DNA of 64,000 nt from Glandiceps talaboti (taxonomy: Eukaryota > Hemichordata > Enteropneusta > Spengelidae). Location of the stretch: assembly GCF_964340395.1 (NCBI RefSeq), contig NC_135551.1, positions 11,145,379 through 11,209,378 of the forward strand, written 5' to 3'. Below, in pieces: positions 22,759 through 34,149 of the stretch (positions are counted from its first letter, which is position 1; the number at the start of each line of letters is the position of its first letter). The translations under genes were made by a program, and so were the position numbers. The notes under the pieces were generated by a model that saw only the letters and a program-made list of their open reading frames with translations, was not told the origin of the DNA and made no database searches.

Positions 22759-24436
22759 ACTCTAGACTTGTTCTAGTTATGGGAAGACTGATACAGAGAC
22801 CGAATGGGACAGCGTGTGGGTCCGGAGAGGGCCATGCCAGTGTTTTCACAGATAACCCGCAACTGGTATGGCTATTTTTAAAACAGGTGTAACCCATCGA
22901 TATCACTGAAATCTTTCAGTGACCTTTGGACTAACCTATTGCATGTACAACATATGGTTGTGGTCTCATGATACATATTAGTGACAAGGTCATTGAGAAG
23001 TCACACAAACAAAAGAGCAAGCAATGCAAGGCTAATTTCAAAGCACAGTCTCTGTCTTCACGGTCTATTTTATGAATACTTACCTATTCATAACTATATG
23101 CATAAGATATTTAGAGTGCAAAGATGTCAAGAAAGATAACGGCAGGAATCCAACACGTCAATATGAAAAAAAAATGTTCGACCACTTGCCATGGACAATA
23201 TGAATAAATAAAAACTTTTATGGACGGTCTGTAAAAGTAAGTCCCTCAAATCTACAGGTAGGAAAGGCTGAGACCACCAAATGAGGGTCTGACGGCTAGG
23301 CTAGGTTAGGTTAGTCACGTAAATCTATACTATTACACCTCAACATTCTTACACAAGCTGTCATTGGTCAGAATCGAACCACACGATCTTCTTTAAATAG
23401 ACTATTGCCCGCGCAGTGAGCTTGCAAAGACTAATGCCTGGCATTATTTCCCGCTGAAGTTATTTCGACTGTTTTTGTGCTTCTCTTATGCGCATGTTTT
23501 CCAGTGTTTCGCGTTCGAGTTGACAAAGTAACTACAGGGAGAAACAAAAGTTTATTTCTTGCAGAAATTTTACTACATATAATTACAGATTAGCTGTGGG
23601 GACACTCTATCTCCTACAAATAATGCAGGCAATATCCATATTAGATGCTTATATGCAAGTACAATTTTGAAATGCATCATCAAAGAGAAACATTTCTTCT
23701 ATCGATGACGAATGATGATGAATGAAGAGTAGTTATGTGGATGACTGGATCAATGAGTGTACGGTGTTAATAAAGTTAATAACACGCATGCGCTCGGGCA
23801 ATATCACAATTAGTGCCTGCCCTCGGGTTGGCACTCTTTACCAAAATTTTGGTAAAGAGTGCCAACCCATGTGCAAGCACTAAATGTAATATTGCCCTCG
23901 CTGGCATGTGTTATTATTTAACTATCATCGTCTCTCTCTTTGTCCTCCAAGTGAAAGCTATAAAGGCTCCTTTGAATAACAAAGTAACACTGAGACATTT
24001 GTAGTTTTATAGGTATTGACTGATTAATTCGAATGGTTTTTCCCCCATGTTTTATGGTGGGCTTTTTTCAAAGTTAAAAAAAACTCGCCTGTACCTGTTT
24101 ATACATACATGCATGGGTATAATTTTCGACCTTTCATGTATATTTTGAATTGTCTGTCTACTCTGCTGTTTGGTTCACCTTAATTATCCAAATTCTGCCT
24201 TTTAACACTAATGACTTTATCTTTTGTCACATTCATCTAATTTTGGCATTTACGGTTTTAATATAGTAACAAATCACGTCAATCAGGGAAATCTTGTATA
24301 CCAACCATTAAAACATAATGGATATGGCAAATAAATTTGCCATATCTTTAATTCTGTACAGCATGATTTGATTTAAAACGTATATATATCACTGGGTTAG
24401 AAATATCACACTCACAATTGAAAACAAGCTTAAAGA
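22759..24436. other. spacer between GGCT-B and the ABHD17-like gene
   Basis: No gene seen. It must carry the GGCT-B promoter and, at the right end, the ABHD17-like 5' region. The two genes are divergent, their start codons about 1.7 kb apart. Blocks at 23250-23340 and 24070-24250 are homologous to sequence upstream of GGCT-A. A fold-back element lies at 23777-23918. Confidence 0.6.
23777..23918. mobile_element. fold-back element centred on a perfect 44-bp palindrome
   Basis: The core 23825-23868 is a perfect palindrome with 22-bp arms (gggttggcactctttaccaa-aa) and no loop. The flanks continue as imperfect inverted arms: aacacgcatgcgctcgggca with aatatcacaattagtgc on the left matches the reverse complement of the right side. 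Total length is about 140 bp. It lies about 520 bp upstream of the ABHD17-like start codon. Confidence 0.85.
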
Positions 24437-25387
24437 ATGGATGAATTCAATTTATGGAGATTGCTACGCTATATATGCTGTTCTAGGAGAGGTCGAGCAA
24501 TGTTTTGTCCACCATGGCCTCCTTGTATTGCTAAACGTCTACTTTTTGACGATGTACCAGAACCCTCATATCAATTTGATGCTGTCGACTGTAACGGTCA
24601 TTCTGATGTGAAAGTAAGACAACTCAAAATGTGTCTCCTCGGTGAGGAGGCTGAAGACCAGAACGGTCCTAGTTGCATAACGAACGGTATAGTTTGTAGT
24701 GATACGGAATCCACCAGTGTGTTCTTTATTGATACCAGGCGTGGAAACAATATAGGTTGTATATTTATACGATACCTGCAAGAGTCCAAGGCACGTTACA
24801 CCATACTGTACAGCCATGGTAGTGGTCAAGACCTTGGTAATGTAATGGGTTTACTGACACGACTCAGCAATGCATTGAAATGCAACATCTTCAGCTACGA
24901 ATATTCAGGGTATGGCATCAGTACTGGAAAACCGTCTGAAGAAAATTTGTACGCCGACATAGATGCTGCATGGAATATGTTAACGAGTACTACTGGATAC
25001 AACATCAACCCTTCTTCTGTCATTCTCTTCGGCTTTAGCCTAGGAAATGTTCCTACCATTGATCTAGCATCCAGGTGTAAATCTGCTGGTGTTATTCTCC
25101 AAGCACCGTTTACGTCATGTGTTAAGATATTTCTCCCGAGCCTTCGTCATACAGGTTGTTTTGATTATTGTGAGAGTATTAGTAAGGTTCAAGAAATCAC
25201 GGCACCAGTATTGGTCATACATGGCAAAGATGACGAATTTGTACCATTTTCTCACGGGGAAGAAATACATAGACGATGTATCAACACCGTAGAACCACTT
25301 TGGGTGGATAGAGGCAAACATGCGATGAAGATGAAGACATATATTGACAGACTTCGATTATTTTTCACTGAAATTGAAAATATATAG
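24437..25387 (+). CDS. ABHD17-like alpha/beta hydrolase, single exon
   Basis: ABHD17 enzymes are depalmitoylases that remove palmitate from membrane proteins such as Ras. This 316-aa product covers the whole family length. The oxyanion region reads LYSHGSGQDLG (ABHD17: FSHGNAVDLG). IFSYEYSGYG and NLYADIDAAW are strongly conserved. The nucleophile elbow is GFSLG with S201, the acid is D266 in HGKDDE, and the His is H295. An N-terminal Cys cluster (C14, C15, C24, C30) matches the palmitoylated Cys tail that anchors ABHD17 to membranes. Vertebrate ABHD17 genes have several exons, so an intronless copy suggests a retrogene. It is divergent, so strict orthology is doubtful. AATAAA occurs downstream at 25786 and 25837. 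Confidence 0.9.
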   Translation: MDEFNLWRLLRYICCSRRGRAMFCPPWPPCIAKRLLFDDVPEPSYQFDAVDCNGHSDVKVRQLKMCLLGEEAEDQNGPSCITNGIVCSDTESTSVFFIDTRRGNNIGCIFIRYLQESKARYTILYSHGSGQDLGNVMGLLTRLSNALKCNIFSYEYSGYGISTGKPSEENLYADIDAAWNMLTSTTGYNINPSSVILFGFSLGNVPTIDLASRCKSAGVILQAPFTSCVKIFLPSLRHTGCFDYCESISKVQEITAPVLVIHGKDDEFVPFSHGEEIHRRCINTVEPLWVDRGKHAMKMKTYIDRLRLFFTEIENI

Positions 25388-27312
25388 TCACATTATTATA
25401 GTGTCCAGTTTAATACAGTGATTCCTTGATATGGCCGAGCCATCCTCACCACCACCACCACTACCCTCCTCACCATGAGGTCCAGTACACCACACAGCTG
25501 ACAAACTTCATGTTCTGTAGAAGTCACTAGTAAAACATTATCTATTACCTGATTGTTACTAGCATTGATGCATAACGTTAGTAGTTTATGGTTTCAATTT
25601 GTTGTGATATAACTAGCACCAAATTCTTCTAGTTAGTAAGTTTTGTTACTATAGTCATAACAAATCCAACAAACCTTCTTTGTATAGCGTTTGCGCTTCC
25701 CTTGCAAAACGTATATATGAAGATACATGAACTATTACTACGATTTTAAATCGTGATCCAAAAAAGACTATAGTTGAGAATCTGCAATAAATGTACTCCT
25801 ATCAACGTACATACATGTATGTATATGGTGTTCTGCAATAAATGTACTTGGTATCAACGTACATATGAATATGGTGTTCTGCAATACACTTGGTATCAGC
25901 ATACTTAAGAATATGTTGTGGATCATACAGAAGCTAGGTATGAATAAAGGATATCTAAATGAACCTTTGATTATTGTTATATCGTTGTAATGTTGTACTC
26001 TACGACAGATTCAAAGTTTTCAAAACAAGATGTTGTATCCCCCATTTTTTAAAATTTAATTTCAGAAGAGTCTGGAACAAGCTTTCATATAGTACAGTTT
26101 GGATAGTTTTTATGATCATTGATTTGCGATGAAATTAGTTCCAGAGGCATCTTTAAGTTGATGACAGGTATGGTGACGTTACAGGTTTACAGATCTGATC
26201 GCTTTCTGAAAGATATTACTAGTGTTAATTTTCTATTGGTGTGTTGACAATGATATATCTAAGTAATCAATCTTACAAAACTGTTTTTGTTTTTGCTCAT
26301 TTTTATTTTAACGTTATGTAAAATTATACGTACATATGTAAAACGCACGCACTGTAACATGTAAAAGGACATGAATAAGTAGGTAGGTGCTTTAATGAAT
26401 CCAAACAGGGACGAGTTTAAGAATTAAAAAGGATAAGTTTAATAATAAATATTCAAAATAAATCGTTAGGAAAGTTTTACAACTGTCCTCTCAAAAAGAA
26501 TCTTCTTCCCGAACATTCCAATCTGAAAAGAAATACGGAAAGGATGACATTAATTATGGAGAGAAAGATTAACTTTGAGGCAGAATTTAATGATATCAAG
26601 TAATATCAGTGGTAACAATAAACTGACCTTCCTGGCCTCAGTTGTTGAAATGAATTTAATTCCAGTTATAACATTTTGAAATAAATTTAGGCCCCTACCC
26701 GCACCTTAAGTAACGCCTGAGTATTATAATGAATTGACCCTATATATCAATTGGAAGAATCGAGCAACCCCCCCCCCCACCTAATAATTTTATTGGAACT
26801 AAGTTACAAGTGAAACTGCGACATTAAATCTCCGCATCCATTGAAACCAAATGACCCATCTACGTTATACATTGCGACAAGTACTAACTTTTAATATAAA
26901 TTGATCACTACCCTCTCGAAAACACCCCCCCCCCCCCGCACGCTCACTTACACACACACACACACTCACACTTTAAATAGACGACTTCCGGTGTCAGACC
27001 TTTTGAGTTAATGTAAAACACGTCTTTTTCTAGATCTTGCAATGTGCTAAAGTCACACCGTCACCATGGTGTCCCTTACATTATTACTATGAAGAGATGA
27101 ACGGAAAGCAGTTTGAAATATCGTGCTAGTATCTGCATTTTTTAAAAGTAAAATTTGTATTGTACTCTTTTTGTGCGTCGACAAAATCGGTTCAAATTGC
27201 TTTATTTCGTACAATATTTAAAATAAAAGGTTTCTTTCTGGTATTAATAAAGAGATTTGTTATTCCCGATAGATGACTATTACATTATTTTCTGACTTGC
27301 CTTTACAAATAC
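25388..27312. other. ABHD17-like 3' region and downstream flank of orphan copy 1
   Basis: No gene seen. About 25783-25915 is a tandem repeat of three units near 50-60 bp (tctgcaataaatgtact, then tatcaacgtaca) that supplies several AATAAA signals to the ABHD17-like transcript. C tracts lie near 26768 and 26925 and a (CA)n tract near 26948. Bases 26985-27300 are homologous to the regions downstream of orphan copies 2 and 3. They contain AATAAA on the minus strand at 27201-27206, a likely polyadenylation signal for orphan copy 1. Confidence 0.7.
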
Positions 27313-28491
27313 TCAACCATTAATGTTTCCATATTTCCAGCTTGGAAGTTCATATCTGAAATCAGGTGGAAAGGTGTGGTCGAACACCTCACTGTTTCCA
27401 GGGTAACTAACATTGTCAAGCAGAACAGGTTCATAAAATGTGGCAAATTGCGAAGCCTCTGCTTGGCTGAATATGGCCGGCTCTGGCCACTCATAGGTCG
27501 GAAGGTCTGAATGTTGTTCGGGATCTGACGAGGCAAACCCTCCATAACATTGTCCATCATACATTGTTGTGTGGTAGTCAGGTGGCAGATTTTGGAAGTA
27601 CGCCGACTGTGGTGGGTAGGCATCCCAAAATGTATATATGGGCTGCTCATAGTCAGACATCTGATTTTCATACTTCGGTGGGGAAGTGTATGCCGAATGT
27701 GGAACAAAGTTGGGATTTTTGAAGTACCCTTCTTCATGACAAGATTCCTCTTGAAACTGGTTGTCATTGCAGTGATCTTCACAGTTTCCAGGATTACCTT
27801 TGTTCGTGGTTTGATTGTCTTCTATCATAATCTGCATATTGGTCATGACACGACCACCATATACACAATTTCCAGTGGTTAGTGTGAGCTTGGTCTTTTC
27901 ATCTTCTACCAGTATTTGCTGTGCATTTACAGCATCAGTATCATTCCGTGAATAGACAGTGTCCTCCTTCACACTACAGGCAGAGTCAGTTGGATACTTA
28001 TTAAATTGTAAAAAGTTTTCCAAACATTTAACCAGATTCTTTGCACCGTCGGACAATTTCAAGTTCATGATACTAAAAGTGTTACACAATACACCACATT
28101 CTTTTGCGTTGCCTTGGTATGGCACAAGGGCCAGAGTCAAACCCTCTGTAACATGATCATGAGCATCTGCTTGTTCGTCATTGGTCTGCGTGACCGTAAC
28201 TGACTTTTGAGCTGTATCACTTTCTTCCATCGTCTGTGTAGATTCATCTATCAAAGTAACTATGGGGCTTTTTGTGTTAGAATCTGTAAAGTCTTCTTTG
28301 GTGTCTTCAAGCAGTGATTCGCTAATAATACATCTGACGCTATTTACAATCTGTTTTAACCTATCGTTAGACTTTTGCATAATATCATTGAAGATCTGTT
28401 GAGAGGCTCTAGCAAACCTCTGCCTTGATTCTTCAAGGTCATTATCAAGGGTTTTCAGACGATTACGCATTCGGGAAGCTATATTGTCCAT
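27313..28491 (-). CDS. orphan tandem family, copy 1 (intact; helix, LC8-like and PPxY motifs)
   Basis: I do not recognise this protein. From ATG 28491 it is 392 aa. The frame stays open back through a CCCCCAG acceptor (exon start 28511), so an upstream exon may add residues. Residues 1-60 are charged and helix-like. Two TQT motifs follow, ESTQTM (residues 83-88) and TVTQTN (99-104), of the type that binds dynein light chain LC8. Residues 255-392 are rich in P, Y, F and W, with PPKY (271-274) and PPDY (303-306), which fit the PPxY ligand of WW domains. There is no signal peptide or membrane segment. Three broken paralogues lie directly upstream in tandem. Motif binding is inference; an adaptor role would fit. 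It could itself be a young pseudogene. Confidence 0.7.
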   Translation of the reverse strand: MDNIASRMRNRLKTLDNDLEESRQRFARASQQIFNDIMQKSNDRLKQIVNSVRCIISESLLEDTKEDFTDSNTKSPIVTLIDESTQTMEESDTAQKSVTVTQTNDEQADAHDHVTEGLTLALVPYQGNAKECGVLCNTFSIMNLKLSDGAKNLVKCLENFLQFNKYPTDSACSVKEDTVYSRNDTDAVNAQQILVEDEKTKLTLTTGNCVYGGRVMTNMQIMIEDNQTTNKGNPGNCEDHCNDNQFQEESCHEEGYFKNPNFVPHSAYTSPPKYENQMSDYEQPIYTFWDAYPPQSAYFQNLPPDYHTTMYDGQCYGGFASSDPEQHSDLPTYEWPEPAIFSQAEASQFATFYEPVLLDNVSYPGNSEVFDHTFPPDFRYELPSWKYGNING

Positions 28492-28671
28492 CGTTAATTT
28501 GTCACAGTTTGCTGGGGGAAAAAAGAAGAAATCTATAAGAATTACGGAGACAAACGACAGGGAAATTTCTTCCGGGGTTTTCATTAAAGAAACAACTTTA
28601 TTATATTTCTACCCAGATAAAACAACACCTTTAAAATTCGACACTGTTACATAAAATCAGTCCATATGGAA

Positions 28672-29250
28672 AATTCGAATATGGATCAGATCGAACGTTG
28701 AAAAGAACAATGACGTCACTCTCCATTGTGGCAATGAGACGTTCGATGCTTGGCTCTGCTCATTGGAAAATTCCCACTGCGTACCACATTGTTTGAGAAT
28801 GTTCTACCGGACCATGTGAAATACTAATAAATAATATGCGAATTTTATGAACATTTGGACGCGAAACCCTGCTATTGGTGGAAAGGCATTCCGCATCATG
28901 ATATGCTAAAATATATGTAAAAAAAACACTTTGAAATATGGTTTAACGACTGGATGGGACTGATTAGTATCTCTTACGTTGAAGAACCAATTTCTGGCAT
29001 ATGATCAACGGAAGAGGAGGGCAAACAGTCCCTTGGTTCCGCTGGATGGATGCTTTAAAGGCACCCACCGATCTTGATGTTACCAGGTCGTTTTCTAGTT
29101 TGTTCCAGTCAGTGATATTTCTTGGAAAGAATGAGTTCCTGTACATGTCTGTTTTGCAATGGGGTATCTGGTAGCAGCGAGTGTTGTTTGTAGCGTATTT
29201 TTCCACGGGGTTGTTATGTAAACACACCATACAATTTTGCTTCTTACACA
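28672..29250 (-). mobile_element. 5'-truncated LINE 3' end between orphan copies 1 and 2
   Basis: The minus frame reads NNPVEKYATNNTRCY, then MYRNSFFPRNITDWNKLE and SVGAFKASIQRN. SFFPRxIxDWNxL followed by a FKxxI segment is the familiar C-terminal tail of CR1/L2/Jockey-group LINE ORF2 proteins. It begins at the (CA)n tract near 29255 and runs through a 3' UTR to about 28672. A near-identical copy lies at 31004-31578, so it was carried along by the tandem duplication. Confidence 0.75.
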
Positions 29251-29630
29251 CACACACACACATACACACACACTTTAAGTAGAGGACTTTTAGTGTCGGA
29301 CCTAATGAATTAATGTAAAACACACCATTTTTCTAGATCTTGCAATGTGCTAAAGTCACACCGTCACCGTGGTGTCCCTTACATTATTACTATGAAGAGA
29401 TGAACGGAAAGCAGTTTGAAATATCATGCTAGTATCTGAATGTTTTGAAGTAAAGTGTGTCTTGTATTACTTTTGTGCGTTGACAAAATCAAATTCAGTT
29501 TGCTTTATTTCGTAAAATATTTAAAATAAAGGGTTTCTTTATGGTATTAATTTAATGTTATAAAGAAACTTGTAATTCCCAATAGATGACTGTATAATAA
29601 TATTATTTTCTGACTTGCATTTACTAATTC

Positions 29631-30442
29631 TCAGCCATTAATGGTTGCATATTTCCCGCTTGAGAGTTCATATCTAAAATCAGGTGGGAAGGTGTGGCCA
29701 AACACCTCACTGTTTCCCGGGTAACTAACATTGTCAAGCTGAACAGGTTCATAAAATGTGGCATATTGCGAAGCCTCTGTTTGGCTGAATATGACTCATA
29801 GGTCGGAAAGTCTGAATGTTGTTCGGGTGCTGACGACACAATCCCTCCATAACATTGTTCATCATACATTGTTGTGTGGTAGTCAGGTGGTAGATTTTGG
29901 TGGTACGCGGCCGACTGTGGGGTAGGCATCCCGGAAGTGTACGCCGATTGTGGAACAAAGTTGGGTTTTTTGAAGTACCCAAGATTCCAGTTGAACCTGG
30001 TTGTTGCAATGATCTTCACAGTTTCCAGGATTACCCTCGTCCGTGGTACGATTTTCTTCTATCATAATCTGCATATTCGTCATGACCCGACTACCCTATA
30101 CACAATTTGAGTTTGACCTTTCCATCTTCTACCAGCATTTACAGCTTTACCTGACTTTTGAGCTGTATCACTTTCTTCCATCGTCTGTGTAGATTCATCT
30201 ATCAAAGTAACTATGGGGCTTTTTGTGTTAGAATCTGTAAAGTCTTCTTTGGTGTCTTCAAGCAGTGATTCGCTAATAATACATCTGACGCTATTTACAA
30301 TCTGTTTTAGCCTATCGTTAGACTTTTGCATAATATCATTGAAGATCTGTTGAGAGGCTCTAGCAAACCTCTGCCTTGATTCTTCAAGGTCATTATCAAG
30401 GGTTTTCAGACGATTACGCATTCGGGAAGCTATATTGTCCAT
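29631..30442 (-). pseudogene. orphan tandem family, copy 2 (broken)
   Basis: The first 96 codons, MDNIASRMRN to DTAQKS, are the same as in copy 1. A deletion then removes about 100 codons, including the second TQT motif. The sequence after the deletion is out of frame at first and gives KSGKAVNAGR, then a stop. The distal half survives in pieces in other frames, including FVPQSAYTSG and LPPDYHTTMY. Copy 3 shares the same internal deletion, so copies 2 and 3 descend from one already shortened ancestor. Confidence 0.8.
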
Positions 30443-30846
30443 CGTTAATTTGTCACAGTTTTCTGGGGGAAAAAGAAGAAATCTATAAGAATTACGGAGA
30501 CAAACGACAGGGAAATTTCTTGCGGGGTTTTCATTAAAGAAACAACTTTATTATATTTCTACCCAGATAAAACAACACCTTTAAAATTCGACACTGTTAC
30601 ATAAAATCAGTCCCCATATGGAAAATTTAAACACATCATACAAAAATGTATAGTTGCACAACTTGGGTGGCTTTGATTTTTAAAGCAACGTTGTTGATTC
30701 ATATTGAATGAATTGAGTATAGTGTTTCCAAATTGTTCATAGCTATAACCTGCGGTGATCGAGGAATCCTTAATCTCAAGGTTGCGAATGCAACAACATA
30801 ATTATGATCCGCAATACAAGACAACATCTGAATATTAGCTTAATAC

Positions 30847-30922
30847 CTGTATCTTTTTCCAAATCTTTCAGATATCCTCCTTCACCTTGGTTCGCAAATT
30901 CCTGTAACTTGGCAGTTTCCAT
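30847..30922 (-). CDS. possible first coding exon of the orphan family (upstream of copy 2)
   Basis: From ATG 30922 the minus strand reads METAKLQEFANQGEGG, then YLKDLEKDT and one further base before ACAG-GTATTAAG. A second donor, CAAG-GTGAAG, ends the exon at 30886. Both leave a phase 1 junction that joins in frame to the exon 2 start of copy 1 or copy 2 (NCDKLTMDNIAS). The segment is missing upstream of copy 1, where LINE sequence sits instead. An out-of-frame ATG lies 5 bases earlier. The model rests on reading frame and splice sites only. Confidence 0.35.
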
Positions 30923-31003
30923 GACATTAGGCTTGTTAAATTATACAATCATTCAGATAAACACTCATAGGAAAAAAAGCAAAGTTTGTGAAGATTGCTT
31001 CAG

Positions 31004-31578
31004 AATTCGAATATGGATCAGATCGAACGTTGAAAAGAACAATGACGTCACTCTCCATTGTGGCAATGAGACGTTCGATGCTTGGCTCTGCTCATTGGAA
31101 AATTCCCACTGCGTACCACATTGTTTGAGAATGTTCTACCGGACCATGTGAAATACTAATAAATAATATGCGAATTTTATGAACATTTGGACGCGAAACC
31201 CTGCTATTGGTGGAAAGGCATTCCTCATCATGATATGCTAAAATATATGTAAAAAAACACTTTGAAATATGGTTTAACGACTGGACTGATTAGTATCTCT
31301 TACGTTGAAGAACCAATTCCGATGCTGGCATATGATCAACGGAAGAGGAGGGCAAACAGTCCCTTAGTTCCGCTGGATGGATGCTTTAAAGGCACCCACC
31401 GATCTTGATGTTACCAGGTCGTTTTCTAGTTTGTTCCAGTCAGTGATAGTTCTTGGAAAGAATGAGTTCTTGTACATGTCTGTTTTGCAATGGGGTATCT
31501 TGTAGCAGCGAGTGTTGTTTGTAGCGTATTTTTCCACGGGGTTGTTATGTAAACACACCATACAATTTTGCTTCTTAC
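31004..31578 (-). mobile_element. 5'-truncated LINE 3' end between orphan copies 2 and 3
   Basis: Second copy of the fragment at 28672-29250, same orientation and offset by about 2332 bp. It reads MYKNSFFPRTITDWNKLE. It begins beside a shorter (CA)n tract near 31580-31596. The shared ends show that the duplicated unit is gene copy plus flank plus LINE. Confidence 0.75.
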
Positions 31579-31951
31579 ACACACACACACACACTTTAAG
31601 TAGAGGACTTTTAGTGTCGGACCTTATGAGTTAATGTAAAACACACCATTTTTCTAGATCTTGCAATGTGCTAAAGTCACACCGTCACCGTGGTGTCCCT
31701 TACATTATTACTATGAAGAGATGAACGGAAAGCAGTTTGAAATATCATGCTAGTATCTGAATGTTTTGAAGTAAAGTGTGTCTTGTATTACTTTTGTGCG
31801 TTGACAAAATCAAATTGAGTTTGCTTTATTTCTTAAAATATTTAAAATAAAGGGTTTCTTTATGGTATTAATTTAACGTTATAAAGAAACTTGTTATTCC
31901 CAATAGGGGACTGTATAATAATATTATTTTCTGACTTGCATTTACTAATTC

Positions 31952-32751
31952 TCAGCCATTAATGGTTGTATATTTCCAGCTTGAGAGTTCATACACCACA
32001 CTGTTTCCAGGGTAACTAACATTGTCAAGCTGAACAGGTTCATAAAATGTGGCATATTGCGAAGCCTCTGTTTGGCTGAATATGTCCGGCTCTGGCCACT
32101 CATAGGTCGGAAAGTCTGAATGTTGTTCGGGTGCTGACGACACAATCCCTCCATAACATTGTTCATCATACATTGTTGTGTGGTAGTCAGGTGGTAGATT
32201 TTGGTGGTACGCGGCCGACTGTGGGGTAGGCATCCCGGAAGTGTACGCCGATTGTGGAACAAAGTTGGGTTTTTTGAAGTACCCAAGATTCCAGTTGAAA
32301 CTGGTTGTTGCAATGATCTTCACAGTTTCCAGGATTACCCTCGTCCGTGGTACGATTTTCTTCTATCATAATCTGCATATTCGTCATGACCCGACTACCC
32401 TATACACAATTTGAGTTTGACCTTTCCATCTTCTACCAGCATTTACAGCTTTACCTGACTTTTGAGCTGTATCACTTTCTTCCATCGTCTGTGTAGATTC
32501 ATCAACCAATGTAACACTGGGGCCTTTTGCGTTGATATCTATAAGGACTTCTTTGGTGTCTTCAAGCAGTGATTCGCTAATAATACATCTGACGCTGTTT
32601 ACAATCTGTTTTAGCCTATTGTTAGACTTTTGCATAATATCATTGAAGATCTGTTGAGAGGCTCTAGCAAATTAAACCTCTGCCTTGATTCTTCAAGGTC
32701 ATTATCAAAGGTTTTCAGACGATTACGCATTCGGGAAGCTATAATGTCCAT
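31952..32751 (-). pseudogene. orphan tandem family, copy 3 (broken)
   Basis: It starts at an ATG homologous to that of copy 1. An insertion near 32672 disturbs the frame early. The internal deletion of copy 2 is present (KSGKAVNAGR). The end, SSWKYTTING then stop, is close to the PSWKYGNING end of copy 1. Its ESTQTM region and PPDY remain visible in pieces. Confidence 0.8.
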
Positions 32752-33040
32752 CGTTAATTTGTCACAATTTCCTGAAAAAATAAAGAAATCTACAAAAATT
32801 AAGGAGAGAAACCACAGGGAAATTTATTCTGGAATTTTCATTAAAGAAACAACTTTATCATGTATTTCTACCAAGGTAAAACAACACATCAAATCCGACA
32901 TTGTTATATAAAATTGCACATTACAGAAAAAAAAGTGTGTAAGGGGTTTACAATCATACCTACGGGACTTGATTAACTTTGTAAAATTATAATGGCGACG
33001 TTACACAAACTAATTTAAGTAGCACATTATCTTAAAGTAA

Positions 33041-33245
33041 TTAAAGCTTGTTCTGTGTTGTTTCGTATTTGTTTTTCAGAAGGTCAAATAGTATGTTGTG
33101 GCCTGAGCACTTCACAAATTCAAGTGATTTATCTGAACTATACCCCTGAGAAATGGCAAAGTCCCTATAAATTACATCCTCGTATAACCCTACAAATGAT
33201 GAAAAGGCAATGATTTGATCGTGTACCCGCTTCACAATTCCCGTC
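33041..33245 (-). CDS. possible terminal coding exon, unidentified
   Basis: After a TTTTTAG acceptor the minus strand reads TGIVKRVHDQIIAFSSF, then VGLYEDVIYRDFAISQGY and on to KYETTQNKL and a stop. The composition is protein-like, with balanced hydrophobic and charged residues, but I recognise no family. It lies upstream of orphan copy 3 and could be a last exon of a separate gene or a relic. Confidence 0.3.
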
Positions 33246-33700
33246 CTAAAAATAACAAACCCACTATGAAAACCCCCGTGGCATAATCCTCTAAGATTCT
33301 ATGTATAATTACATAAGGTAACCCATCCATCAGCGAGTAGCCCATTCTCTCTGTCTATGGGTCTTCCAATACCGCCGGTCACCCATCTATATAGCCTAAT
33401 GTGTACCCTAGCCCAATGTGATGATGTACCTGTCTAACCGATTCTACAGTGTTGGGATTAACAGTAATACATAACGAGGGAACAATTAAAACATCATTTT
33501 CCCAAGGCCCAAATTAGACTGATCACTTGTGATCATTTGAACTGATTGCTTACCTGGATGATCCATCTTCACGTCCCCTTCGTATTCATGGAATATAAGT
33601 CCATATTTCTAATTCTGGGATTTTGTAGCGGTACAAAGTACATGCTCCTATCTTTTCCACAGATTGTTTGAACCTTGTAATTCAAACTCAGAATGAAATT

Positions 33701-33888
33701 TCAGCATTCGCTTTGACTTGACGTCCATGTGGTGTTTGAAATGACACTATTGGGACACGTCGTTGTACTATTCTCTTGTTGTTTGTCCAAGTACATTTCT
33801 GTGTGATCTGTCTGTGGTGCTGAGTCAGGATCAGATAAGATTTCATTAGACAAAATCAAAGAGTAAACATAGAAAGTGACTGATTCAT
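33701..33888 (-). CDS. possible terminal coding exon, acidic Ser/Thr-rich, unidentified
   Basis: After TTATGTTGCAG the minus strand reads ESVTFYVYSLILSNEILS, then DPDSAPQTDHTEMYLDKQ and an S/T/N-rich tail ending QSEC and a stop. The composition looks like protein, with a short hydrophobic stretch followed by an acidic tail. No family is recognised. It is not homologous to the orphan copies in any part I could see. Confidence 0.25.
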
Positions 33889-34149
33889 CTGCAACATAAT
33901 TCAACATTGTAAAATTGAGGTAATGTAACAAGCAGTAAATCATAGTAATATCAATCATCATTTCCTGATCTCCTGTACCTGTACTTATTATATTCCTCAA
34001 TGTGTATAAAATATTAGTTTTTTTTTTAAACATTCAAGTACTAACTTGGTAAGTAATCACTAACTCTGCTTGGTAAGTAATCAATAACTACCAGAGCTCC
34101 GTCGGCTGCATTAGATGACTACCACAAACTCTCCACAGGACTGTCCAAT

